Shown here: positions 52,510 through 63,459 of the stretch, piece by piece
Layout: each line of letters starts with the position of its first letter
Numbering within the stretch: the first letter of the stretch is position 1
Assembly (NCBI GenBank): GCA_021234155.1
Contig: JAJEKV010000059.1
Span: forward strand, 4,883,629-4,947,628
From: Isoetes taiwanensis
Taxonomy: Eukaryota > Streptophyta > Lycopodiopsida > Isoetales > Isoetaceae
Reading direction: 5' to 3'
Length of the DNA stretch: 64,000 bases
The notes under the pieces: model-generated
The model's database searches: none
What the model saw: only the letters and a program-made list of their open reading frames with translations
What the model was told of the DNA's origin: nothing
Position numbers and translations under genes: made by a program

Positions 52510-53150
52510 ATTGATATGGTGGATGGATAAAAAAGTTGGCTATTTCATGTCTATTGGCCATGAGCTAATGTGATGTCCAACAATGTGTAGCGAGAACCAG
52601 CCACTAAGTTCCCTTTTTTTCCCCCTCTTTTTGGTGAAGATAAAAGAAATCAATGGAATGGGTACAAAGAGAGATACTGAAGTTAATTGAAAATCAGCAT
52701 TCAGATCAGATAAACCATGTTATCAAGGTTCTCAAAAAATTGATATAGTAAAAATTGGTTAAGAAGGATCAATGATTTGTTTGGAATTATGTTTAACTGG
52801 CTACCAAAACTGTGATTTAACTGGCCGAAAGCGTGGTTTAGTTTGCCAGGTATCCCGTTAAACCCCACAGAAAATTGTGCGTCCAACCTTGCTCCGGACG
52901 ACAAAGCTTTGATCAAATCATACGAGCAATTTTGCGGATTAAAAGGTTTAAAATTCTGCGTAATCTGGTTTAAAAGGCCTAGACTAAGGGGATTAATCTT
53001 TATCTTATATTATAATGTTTTGGTGTAAGTAGTGAACCGCGCCCTAAATTGGGCGGTCCGGATTAATCTACCCAACGGTGTAGATGATGTCACGTTAAAA
53101 GCCTTCTTAGTTAGCTTAAAAAAAGCAAAAAAAAAAAACGGGTTTGGACG
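52510..53150. other. Gene-free stretch downstream of VIT1
   Basis: AT-rich, with an A-rich run at 53119-53139. TTTAACTGGC/GGTTTAxxTxGCC words recur near 52790-52860, without clear structure. No gene supported. Confidence 0.4.
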
Positions 53151-53178
53151 TATTAGGGTTCTGTTAGTTTTTTTTGGC

Positions 53179-53505
53179 TATGGCGGCCACGGCAGCCACG
53201 GTGCCCAAGGGAAAACCTAGGACAACAGGGGTAGAATGCTGGGCAGGGAATTGGAGGGTGTGGATCAACTGGGCGATGTTGTGCTGCCGGATATGCTTGA
53301 ACCGTTTCAGGCTGTTTGCAGACAGCAGTTCGGTGTCCAAACCGCCCCATGTATTTATTCTGGTTCATTTCACGATTTGTTCTTCATGGAGATGAGAAAA
53401 CGCGGTTTGATGCTTATAGTGGAGAAAAAGCAGTTTGATCTGGTATATGCTGTCATCCCAGTTCTGCCGCATATGGATTCAGGAAGGATTCAAGCTCATT
53501 GGTAG
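53179..53505 (+). pseudogene. Possible first exon of an unknown gene, frameshifted
   Basis: After AT-rich leader-like DNA, an ATG in good context begins MAATAATVPKGKPRTTG, and an overlapping frame continues MLGRELEGVDQLGDVVLPDM, LEPFQAVCRQQFGVQTAP and FHDLFFMEMRKRGLMLIVEK to a stop at 53505. A one-base shift near 53235 would join them. Not recognised. It could be a captured first exon. Confidence 0.35.
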
Positions 53506-53639
53506 CTAGATCCAACCCCATTAGCAGCCGCAACATGTCATATTTTTTCCAAGAATCACTCTCTGCCATCATATTTTTGGGATCCATCTCTGTTCGTGGA
53601 AGGAAGGTAAGGAAGGCATGATTTCCATTAAACAATTTG

Positions 53640-54510
53640 TGCTTTTGTTCTGTTCTTCTGGGTCTTTCAGTTCTTATGTTTGTAAATAAAGTTAGATTGC
53701 ATTACAAAACAACCGTTTTCCTCTTAGCATGGCCATTGTTTAGCGTTCCTGCTTTCCCTGCAAGCAGAGATTTTCTCTTGTGTTCATAAAGCAACTTTGA
53801 GCTACGAATTTTGCAGTCTTTTCCTTTTATTTTGGCTTAGTAAGTAGTATATATGAGGATACCTACCAGAAAGTACTGATTGGGAATGCTAAATAGAGAG
53901 ATCTATGTCCTATATGCTTTAAACATATCTTCTTGGCATAAAATTGCTGATTGAGGCATGTTCTTGCATGTTCTATCTCTGCCACTGTAACTTATGGAGA
54001 AACAATACACAAGGCTTTTACATGAAAAGGCTTTCACGTTCAATGAAGTTCAGAGAATCTTAGTATTTTTATCATCCTTGCAGGTTGAATATGCTAGCAC
54101 TGCCTTTGGTGGAGAAACATGGTGATCGTTGCTATTAGGACTTTCGTAAAGTTCATATGTTTGGATGTGGCTTAACAATAGCTACGTTTTCAGGTAGTGC
54201 AAGCCAGATTAGGCAAAAAGTTCCTTTGTGTTACATTTATTTCAAGGCCATGTATATGAAACCAGATCTTATAGCCAAGTTGAGGGAGTTAATGTGGTGC
54301 AGAGCAACTTGAATCTCAACTTGAATGCCTTGAAGAGCCAATGACAATCATGAAAATGGGCAAATGAAGGTAAAGAAATCACAAACGAAGGTAAGAAAAT
54401 TGCAAACAGTTTATAGTGTAAAAATTTACAAACAATCGATTGTTGGACTGCTGCTTTGTGGCACCAAAGTGTTGAGAAGTTGAAGGATTATTTGGCAAGG
54501 ATCAAGGTGC
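53640..54510. other. Gene-free stretch
   Basis: AT-rich intron-like sequence between the unknown exon and the kinesin-like fragment. Nothing else is supported. Confidence 0.4.
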
Positions 54511-54514
54511 CACA

Positions 54515-55011
54515 GGAATTGAGGCATCTAAAGACGACAATTCTTCACCAATATCCTATGTAGAAAATGAAAATATTTTTGAAGCAGAACCTGGTACTTG
54601 ATATGCCCTTTACATTTTCTATTTTTCCTGTAACATCTCTGCTTCACATGTAAAATCACTAGAATACAGGTGGTCCAAACAATGAGGAAATGGTGTTTGA
54701 GAACAATCGCTTGTAGGACAGCGTGGATAAGGAGTTGTGGGAGCTTAACAAACAAATTGCTCAAAAGGAGGTGGATATCTTTTATCATAACTAAAGCGTC
54801 ATGGAAGTCCAACTTATTTACCTCTTCATTGTAACTTAAGTTGAAATACTGACATTTGTGAAATCTGATTCAGTCGTACAGAAACAACATTTTGGAAAGA
54901 AAGCTATTTGAGCTTCAAAAGGAGAAGCAAGAACTACAAAAAGATAGAGATAAACTGTACGCCAAATTGGAGACAATAACTAGGGCTTCTGATGGGCAGA
55001 CACAATGCCAG
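54515..55011 (+). pseudogene. Kinesin (KIN-4-like) coiled-coil fragment, three exons
   Basis: Exon-like blocks: 54515-54591 (IEASKDDNSSPISYVENENI), 54670 to about 54776 (NNEEMVFENNRL, one stop, DSVDKELWELNKQIAQKEVD) and 54874-55011 (NNILERKLFELQKEKQELQK then DRDKLYAKLETI), the last two between good acceptor and donor sites. The pattern LxELNKxLxQKExx...KxxELxxEKxxLQxERDxLxxxLE resembles the first stalk coiled coil of plant KIN-4 kinesins. A nonsense codon and absence of the motor domain make it non-functional. It lies about 1.3 kb before a plus-strand Helitron 3' end, in the same orientation, fitting Helitron capture. Confidence 0.5.
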
Positions 55012-55014
55012 GTA

Positions 55015-56242
55015 TCATCAACGGTCATACACAAGCTTAGTTATGTCATATTGTGCCTATAAAGTGTTTTGCAGATTAACATTTCAATATTGAATATTTG
55101 GTTTCAATCAATGCATCGAATATGAGTGTCACCCTTTGTTTTTTATGATGATTTTGTTATGAGAAGATATTTCAATCAATTGTGCCGGACAGCAGTGTTT
55201 GACTCTCTAACAAAAAGTATTTACTTAGGAAAAAAAAGTAAGCGAAGAACATTTGATATATTTCTTGAAGAAGGAAAGATCATATTAACATTTCACATAT
55301 TTCTTGAAGAAGGAAAGATCATAGTATTTGAGTCATGTTATTCTAACGTAAAAACATCTTTTCTAAATGAGGTTACAAATTTAATATGGAGTAGCGCCTT
55401 TGTGAAAAACATTTGTATGATTTACATATGCCTGTATTAAAGCATATTGATGGGAATATACGTAGCACCAACCTATTATTAATCACAAGCATATCCACAC
55501 AACACACAGTTAAAGCATATTGATGGGAATATATGTAGCACCAACCTAAGGGTGGTTTACTTAAGAAAAACATTGGCCTCTTACAATATCAACGAATTAA
55601 CATTAGGTGATAAGTTTATTGACAGGTTTCTAAGAGCCCAACGTTTGAAACATTAGTTGATAAGCTAAATAGCATGTTTCTAATGGAGCCCAACAATGCT
55701 AGGCTTGGTTAGTTTTGAATATGTTCAATTGTTATCGTCAAAAGCAATTGTGACAACACAATACATGTAATGGCAACACATTATCAAAATATTTAACTTG
55801 GCTTAGAGAAAGATCGAAACTGCAGAAAAACATGTGACATAAGACAAGGAAAGAAAGAAACGAATAACTGAAAATCAACTTGCATGGATGTTACAAAATT
55901 GAACCCCGCAACGGGGCATTTCAAGGGGATGAGGTTGTACTGTTGTTTATGCAACACTCAATCAACTATTTTTAAAGTTGCGTGTTCAATACATGGGACA
56001 ACGAAGTGTGCACTTTCCCATAAAGAGGGATTTCTACTGCATAAATTCCTTATATCCTCCCTTATGTCTTGGCCATGAGATATTGCCTATTGGTCTACCA
56101 TGCCGATGAGAAGACATTAAAGAGTGGGAATTTCATATGACACTTTCGTAAGACCAACATGCCACCATGCATTAAGAATAAATGTGGACAAATTCAATAT
56201 GTTATATTTCGCAGGATTGTCATTTACATGTTACCAACTGTT
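55015..56242. other. AT-rich DNA before a Helitron end, with small tandem repeats
   Basis: Duplicated TTTCTTGAAGAAGGAAAGATCAT-type unit at about 55260 and 55298, and AAAGCATATTGATGGGAATATA at about 55440 and 55513. No coding sequence supported. Confidence 0.45.
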
Positions 56243-56270
56243 GCCCAGCAACGCTGGGCACCGTTACTAG
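56243..56270 (+). mobile_element. Helitron 3' terminus (family A), plus strand
   Basis: Hairpin GCCCAGC-AAC-GCTGGGC (56243-56259), spacer ACCGTTA, CTAG (56267-56270), then T. Stem, loop, spacer length and spacer wording match the minus-strand ends at 10682 and 24740. The element extends to the left and probably contains the kinesin-like fragment. I could not find its 5' end. Confidence 0.75.
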
Positions 56271-56740
56271 TTGAGTTTAAAACCATTCCGACCCCTTTGT
56301 TGGCTAGTTTTGCCAAGTGAGGATGTTAATGTCTCCATGTGTTAATGTTTTTTATGTCCATTGGATTAAGGCATAATTGTGAGAATATGCTAAATCAAGG
56401 GCATGGGGTTTTACACCTCACACCCCTGTATAGCACATGTACGAAAATACATTTGTGAATGGAAAATATGGTGTGAAGAACCATTGGCATGCAAGAAGAA
56501 GCCGACAGAAGCTGCACAATCTGTTACAAGCAAATCGGAGGTCCAGTCTACAGCCGAAATCCCAATCCACAACCGAAGACGATATAAGAGGGCTCTCTGC
56601 TTGCTCATGAAACCTATCCGCTTCCTCATTCCTGCATCTACATTTCCTGCACGCAACTGATCCATCTGCAATCGGGAAGAAAGGGGAAGAACCGAAATAG
56701 GTGAAGGTCCAGTTGCCCTCCAAAATCAGAGGCAACAAGA

Positions 56741-57030
56741 AAGGAGAAGCCTCCGAACTGAAACAATAAATAAATCAAGCAATAAATGAAGCAAGAAGAA
56801 GAAACAATATTTTAGCAAGCGGGTCGAAGGCGTTGCAGGCAGCCGTCCAAAGCGCCTCCATCGGGCTGCTCTTCTACATTTCCTGCATGCAACTGATAAA
56901 GAAGAGGCCTCCGAACTGAAAGAATAAATAAATCAAGCAAAAAATGAAGCAAGAAGAAGAAACAAAATTTTAGCAAGCAGGCCGATTCCGACAGAGGCAG
57001 GCCGTCCAAGCGCCTCCATCGGGCTGTTCT
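56741..57030. repeat. Tandem duplication of about 160 bases
   Basis: GCCTCCGAACTGAAACAATA...AAGCAAGAAGAAGAAACAA...AGCGCCTCCATCGGGCTG occurs at about 56745-56870 and again at about 56905-57027. A partial third relative precedes it at about 56635. Confidence 0.8.
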
Positions 57031-57041
57031 TAACAGCCCCC

Positions 57042-58138
57042 GTGAAGCCAGCACCTGCTATTTCCTACCATGAAGAGGAACCACAAAAAAACAAGAACGC
57101 CTCAGACCATAGGGAAAAAAATTTGGAATCCCCTAGAATCATAGAAAAGAGAAATTTTGGCGACGTATTGGGACCGAATGGAGTTAGATTGAAGAAAAAA
57201 CGACATAAGGCTGTTGTTCTAAAGCTTGGAACCTGCCTGCCTGCCTACCAAGGAAGAGACTTCCGCTACGAAGTTGAGCTTACTGATAGCAGAGGCCAGA
57301 TAAAATGCACTCCTATGCCAGCCTCTTTGGTTGTTCTGGATGCGAGGAGTCTTAACTCCAATGTGGGATCAACCAGTCTTAAGTCCAATGTGGGATCAAC
57401 CGACACTATCCAAGTTCTTTGACACCACGGTCAAGAACACCACTGCTGAATCTTTCTGGATAGTTTGTACGTTCAAAACATAATGTTGTTGTCTCTTCAG
57501 TATTGGATAACCTGGACTCCAAATCCAGAGTATATATTGGCATGTATGAGGATGAGCACCGGCACCAACAAGGGTGCTGGAACTGCATGCACTCGTCTAT
57601 GCCACGAAGATCAAGTCTTCTGCCCTGACTGTTGTCAAATAGATAGACTTGAGGTTTTCCTATGCCGATCACCCACAGAAGCTTCCACCACTTCTTGCTC
57701 AGAATGAAGAAGAGGTGGATGGGGAGACTGAGGCCATGGCTGAAAAACTCTTTCACAACATATTCAGGTACAGTTGGCAAGGTTTGTCGGAGAAATTATC
57801 ATGAGAAGCCAGCTGGGTCCTGCAACATGCTCCTATACCGATGGTACATGAGTGTTCAATTACTTCTCCTGTGGTGCTTTTGGCAGAGCTGCATTGATTC
57901 ATAAAGATCCGGCTAAACAACAGTGCCTGAAGGGGATTCTTGGTAGGCTCGACTGCTTGCTCAATTCTATCCTAGCTACAGTCCCTGTATCCCACCATCA
58001 AGGTGTTGTTGAAGGTGGAGGTGATGAAGCTGCACAAATAGGCCAAGTCCAACATGAGTCACCTGAGATTCCTGACGTTGACTACAAGGCGATTAAAGAA
58101 GCTAAGTTCGACAAAACATTTCACTACCCATTCATTTG
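57042..58138 (+). pseudogene. Unassigned coding relic, several frame-shifted blocks
   Basis: Block one (57042-57420) reads EKRNFGDVLGPNGVRLKKKR, HKAVVLKLGTCLPAYQGRDF and RYEVELTDSRGQIKCTPMPA. Block two (about 57480-57600) reads VLDNLDSKSRVYIGMYEDEH in another frame. Block three (57852-58138) reads SCGAFGRAALIHKDPAKQQC, LKGILGRLDCLLNSI and ESPEIPDVDYKAIKEAKFDK. Composition is that of a real, probably nuclear protein, but stops and frame changes separate the blocks and I recognise no domain. Retroposed or captured origin cannot be decided. Confidence 0.35.
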
Positions 58139-58139
58139 A

Positions 58140-58955
58140 ATTTGATCCCATGAGCGATGTTGGGCCATCTAATCCTATTACTGGCACTGGGGAACCTGAT
58201 GCAACAGAAAAAAAATTCTAAATGTGTGTAGCTCAAATGTAAAATAATATTTTTGTATATAAACTTATCAAAGTTATAGATTGATCGTCTCTATTGGTCT
58301 ATGGATAGACAAATCGTGCTTGTTATAAAATTAGTCTTGTTTTTAGCAGTATTTTCTGCAATTGTTATATTTCTAATGGCGCTAGATAATGGCACTTCAC
58401 ATGCATGAATACATATAATGGCGCCACGCTAACTCAAAAATCGGTCATAAAAAAGACTAAAAAACAATTTTCTCCCAATTAGAATCACGGAATTTCTCAT
58501 TTTAATGAAATTGTGCTTTATTCCGCAGGCACAACCCTATACTTGTCGTACATGTCGCTAGGTTGATATGTACTAGTGACATGGCAAGATAATATTCAGA
58601 TTCATACTGTAACTAATGAGTTATTGGCCAAAGAAGCTATTGAAGATGGTGAAGAGACTTGTTTAAGAAGTAGGGGAGAAAATACTTCACTTGACCAAAT
58701 AAAGCTAAGTTAAAAATTTTTAAAATTCTATTATTCTCTCCACTAATAATACCTCATTGAAAGACGCTTAAATTGGATCATCATAAAGAAGTTATGGTCA
58801 TTTTATACATCACCCTAAACTAGGGCTGCTTTTAAATCTTTGGCAAAAAAATTAGGAGTGAAGTTTTTCCCTCAATCCTTAAGCCCAGATTTAATTTAAA
58901 AGTGGGGATCAAATCCCTCGACCTTGGGATCTGGACCCGAAATGGATCCGATCCA
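58140..58955. other. Gene-free AT-rich stretch
   Basis: Nothing recognisable. Confidence 0.45.
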
Positions 58956-58959
58956 AAAA

Positions 58960-59260
58960 AAAAGAGGGGAGGAGGGGGCAATCTTGACAAGGAGCAGGGC
59001 TGGCAGGATGAAAAGATGGAGGCCACCATGGAAGAGGGAAGTGGATGGGGTTGGAAGGAGGGGCAAGGGGCGGAGGGGGGAGAGGAAGGGAAGGAGGGAG
59101 GGAAGGGGGGGGAAGGGGGAGGAAGAGGGGGAAGGGCAGGGGGGGGGGGAGGAAATGGGAGGGCAAAGTGGGAGGAGGAGGGAGGGAGAGCAAAGAGGGC
59201 AAAAGAGGGGGGGAAGTGGGGTAAAGGGGGAGGAGTGGAAGGGAAGAACGGGAAGCCTAA
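58960..59260. repeat. G/A-rich (polypurine) tract
   Basis: About 300 bases of GGGAGG/GGAAGGG-type sequence on the plus strand with long G runs near 59100-59150. Overlapping open frames on both strands are low-complexity artefacts. G-runs could form quadruplexes. Confidence 0.85.
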
Positions 59261-59269
59261 AAATAAATA

Positions 59270-61440
59270 GTGGAGCATATAACACACATTAAAGAAGATA
59301 ATGGAATAGAAGGACGGAGAATATAAATAATGACAAATATAAATAATGGAATAATGGAATGGACAAGGGTAATGGAAGAAAAGGAAGATGGAAGACCAAA
59401 ACACAAAAAACCTTAAATGAAGGGATGGGCGGAGCTATCAACTCCTGAGTCTTGCATCAGACTGCGTGTTCTCGGGCTGACTCGAATGCATCATCTCTTA
59501 CATCTTTTTCCCTCTCCGCTTTCCTTCGATCTTTCTTTCTCCCTTATCCTCAGGAAGGGCATGAAATTTGCTCTCACTCCGAAATTTATTTCAAGCCCCG
59601 AAGCCTTTACTAAGGGCTCTTGATTTAACCGCCATTTTCTAACCGCACAATTGGTTACGATATTTCAACAGCCAGAGATCCCGCCAAAGAGCTCCTTTCT
59701 ATATATTTGACGGATAGTGGTAAATCATCATAGAAACTTATTCTTCCTAATGCCTCTCGCTAGCCGAGTTAGAATCAGAGCCGCAGCAATAAATTTAACT
59801 GGTCTCAGATATATTTGTGGCAAAATGCAAAGACTTAAATGATTTTGAGCATAGCGACAAATATTTTAGGGAAAGCAAGCATTTCTTTGAAATCGAGCCG
59901 AACAGAGTTATTGAAACCGGGTTCACAATCAGATCTCAGAAACTAGAAGGCCAAAGAACGTGAGCGCTTTGAGGTCAGAACGAGAACAAAGCGTTCTCCA
60001 AAAAGGAAAAATTTTTCTTTTACTTGTGTTAGTAGCTTATGATGAATCCTGACCGGCTTTAAAACCCACTCTGAAGCTCCTTTCATTTTTTCCATTTGTC
60101 ACGGATTTCAATCGCTTTTCCCCGTGACATATGCCAGTGCCGCGATCAGGATTAAACCGGCCTGTACCGCGAATGGGCCAATTTATGCGCTTAATATCAG
60201 CGCGATAAGGCGACAGAGGTGGCTATGGTGTTCAGATGCTACGTGGAGGTATTATGCATGCCAGCGAAAGCCGCATTCTATTTGAAGGGGTCAGATTCAC
60301 CAATGGTCGCAAAGATTTTCGTTGTAACGGCCCCTTTCTCACAGATCATCTTTCATCTTTTTTCTCCGATCCTGCCTCGTGAGGGGCTCACAAATCTCGA
60401 ATTTTCAAGAACAAGTTTAGTGGCTCCGCTTGATAGAAGCCTAAAAGTTCTGAAGGAAGTTTAAAAGCTCCTCGAAGGAAGTCGAAAGATCCGATAGTCG
60501 ATCCCCGCGATTCGGGTTCAAGATCTTGAAAAGAATTAGTTCTTCAATAGTCTTTGGCCTACGCCATAGCTAGGTTCTGAGAGTTCGCCATAGCCACCAC
60601 GACGGTAAGTGTACCAAATTTCTTCGCCTCAAAAGGTACGTGCACAAATCTCCCTTTTCAATTCTCAATTAAAATTTTCAATTTCAAATTCTCGAACTTA
60701 AGAGGTGGGAAAAAAAAAGCTAAACATCAGAGAAAAAGAGTGTAATGAAGAAAAAAAAAAATACCTGATATAGCATGGCCAATAATATTTTTCAAGGTTG
60801 ATGGGTTATTTTCTAAGGTTTTCATCGGGGAAAAAAAGCTGGCAATGCGACTAAATTTTAAATTTCTAGACAGTTGGAAAAAAAAAGTCGGTTATAGTAA
60901 TATATTACAAACACACCATTAATTGGGCTAATTTTATTAGTGTCATTCATATAAATATTATTTTGAATTTTTTGTTCCAAATTGATAGCATGGTTTTGTT
61001 TATATGTGTGTTTGCATAATCATAACCTTATGTTAGACCTTAGAGGTGCTAGGCATATAATTTTATGTCTAAGATAAAAGTTGTATTGGCTTATAGCTGA
61101 AGATTATAGTATAATTTTAAATTAGTTCACTTTATTCAAAAGGAAATGGGCCATACTATATATTGCTTTGTATGGATCCATGTGATAGTATGCTATACTC
61201 ATAATTATATAACTATATATTGTTTTGTATGGGTGTGCTAGTATGCTAATGCGTAGAAAGTACTCATCGTGCTAATTAAGTCAGGCTAATATAAAAATGC
61301 TAATGTGTGTTAGTACTAATGTGTGCTAGTATAAAACAATTGTTAAATACTAATGTGTGCTAAATACTACTGTGTCATGGAGAAAACAATAAACTATGGT
61401 GATAGAATAATAACCATGGTGGAAAAATTAGAAAGGCCTC
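59270..61440. other. Gene-poor stretch
   Basis: Only short frames without domain support (for example 59417-59623 and 60219-60464). AT-rich from about 60640 onward, with recurring TAATGTGTGCTAGTA words near 61300-61365. Confidence 0.45.
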
Positions 61441-61459
61441 AAAACTTCATGCTTTGCTT

Positions 61460-62450
61460 TTTTTGTCGGCTTTTCTCGACTCAGCGAAATCGAAAGGCCT
61501 TCCGGACTCTAAAACTGGCTGCTTTTCTCGGGCTGAAGTCAGCTTCTCGACTCGCTGAAGCCGAGAAAGGTCTTCCGACCCCTTAAACCTCATAAGTTAT
61601 GATGCTCTTCGACTACAGTCGAGAAAGGCCTTCTGACTCTAAACCCAGGAGCTGGCGAGTCGCTTTCGATTCCTCGCTGAAGTCGAAAGGTCCTCGATCA
61701 AGCTCGACCCGCCGTGAATCCCCGTTTTCACTTTGAGCCTTTCACCCCCAAACCGCTAAGCATTCAGATGTTTTTCGACCTTATCGAAAGGTCCTTAAAA
61801 TTTCTTTGAAAACTTCCTAGTTAAAAAAGGAAAAAAATTTTTGTTTCAGTTATTTTTCTTCGACTCATGAGTCGAGAAAGGCCATTGAGGGCCTTTGAGT
61901 CTTTTTCTCGACTCAGGAAGTCGAGAAAGGCCCTCAAAAAAAATTTTTGCCTACTTAAAAAAGAAGGAATTTTTTTCCTTGTTTTTTGTTTTTGGGCTCT
62001 GTTATATCAGCTCTTTCTCGACTCATGAGTCGAAAGGCCTCATACCTACATTCTCCTTCGTGAATGGCCCTTAGAACCGGTTGTTTTCTTTATTTGTATC
62101 GTTCACAGCATCACTTTGCACTAACTTGATTTTGCCTTTCCCAAGACAAATCAACGAAAGGACATGGACGGAGCCATGTCGCCAGCGTGTTCAGATTTCT
62201 ATTCTCTTCAAGTTGTTCTTTTGTGGCTTGGAACGCCTCGTGACCTTTGCTCTCAGATGTTGTTCCCGTGAGGTATCTATGTGCAAAGATGATGTAATAT
62301 TTGTGTCAGCCCGGACCATCATGGTATCTTCAACCATTGTAAACCTTTGTTTCACCTGAACTTTGATTTCAATCTTTAATGAATTTCCTTTGTTTCAGCT
62401 TGCATTGTTCTTTGTTCTCGACTCCGCTAATCAGTGGAAACCGAGGAAAG
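61460..62450. repeat. Cluster of TCGACT...AGTCGA palindromes followed by GAAAGGCC
   Basis: About nine imperfect copies of CTCGACTC-n-GAGTCGAGAAAGGCC. Clear examples: CGACTACAGTCGAGAAAGGC near 61608, CGACTCATGAGTCGAGAAAG at about 61861, CGACTCAGGAAGTCGAGAAA at about 61908 and CGACTCATGAGTCGAAAGGC at about 62019. More diverged ones lie near 61466, 61545, 61673, 61777 and 62420. Each can form a stem of 7-9 bp. Spacing is irregular (50-170 bases). Function unknown. Confidence 0.75.
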
Positions 62451-63060
62451 CTTCGATGCGTGAAGTTCTAGACAAAAAATCTAATTAAGGATAGTTTTCT
62501 GCCCTGGGTGCTCTTTTTCATGTAAATTAACAGTGGTTCCTAAAAAAATGGGAATGGAATGAGTCCCACTTTAATTAAATACTTTAATTTATTTGTTATT
62601 TTCTTAATGGCCCGCAAATATATAACATTGTATATTAGGGTGCGCATGATTCATGTGGGCTATTCATTGGAGCCGAATGTATTCAATTCGCGTTTTGTAG
62701 CTTGTATTTTGAGCCTAGCTGGAAAACCTCCGCCTGGACTGTCTCTGCAATTGAAACCGTCCACTTGGTCGGGATCAAATCGCAGCTGAAATCATGTCGA
62801 CCAAATTGAGGTTGGAACGAATGTGGTGGGGGTGGTTGATAAAGAGCTTTTTAAAAAGACCGCTGTGATGCATCCCCATCATGCTAGAGGCACCCCATGG
62901 CACGCGATCTTCCGCATCAGCCATATGCATTTTCTCTCGAGAAAATCGCCTACTTTGTTCTTGATAATCTTCGCTGCAATTGCTTGACCGGATGTTGATA
63001 TATTTTATACTTTTGTAGCCTGATAGTCTTTGAAGCTTTTCTCATAGTCACGTGCTATTG
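62450..63060. other. No supported gene
   Basis: A 76-codon frame at 62559-62789 and scattered open pieces to 63000 lack domain support. Confidence 0.4.
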
Positions 63061-63065
63061 TTGCT

Positions 63066-63450
63066 ATGGAAAGGTTCATGCTTTCACTCAAATATCACAA
63101 TGCTCAAGTTCCGATGGAGCCTCAAGTTGTTTCCAACTCTGTGATAGTTAAGCTAGATCAGATTTTATCAACCCAACTGTGAGACTCAGAGAGCAAGCAT
63201 GTGATGTATTCATACTCTGATCTTACGCCTGATGACGAACTTTAAGCAGCATTGGGTGCACCTGACATCTCCACCCTAGAAAGGCAATTAAAAAATAAAT
63301 TCATGTGTGCCTCAATAAAGAAGGAATCCCTTAGTAACAAAGATCTAAGGTTGTCACTAGGATGACTTATCAGAATGCACTTTGCAAGTTAATGCATGAG
63401 TGCTGTAGCAAACCCTATGGCATGGGATACCAATATTCACAGATTCAAAT
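63066..63450 (+). pseudogene. Coding relic with few stops, unknown protein
   Basis: One frame reads MERFMLSLKYHNAQVPMEPQ, then VIVKLDQILSTQL, stop, MYSYSDLTPDDEL, stop, then DISTLERQLKNKFMCASIKK and ESLSNKDLRLSLG. Only a handful of stops occur in about 125 codons and the composition is protein-like. Not recognised. It could be part of an old retroelement or gene. Confidence 0.3.
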
Positions 63451-63459
63451 AATTCTATT

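Noticed and set aside
58832-59404. Pro-rich and Gly-rich frames of 120-190 codons on both strands
   Set aside because: Artefacts of the polypurine tract; no domain and every frame on both strands is open.
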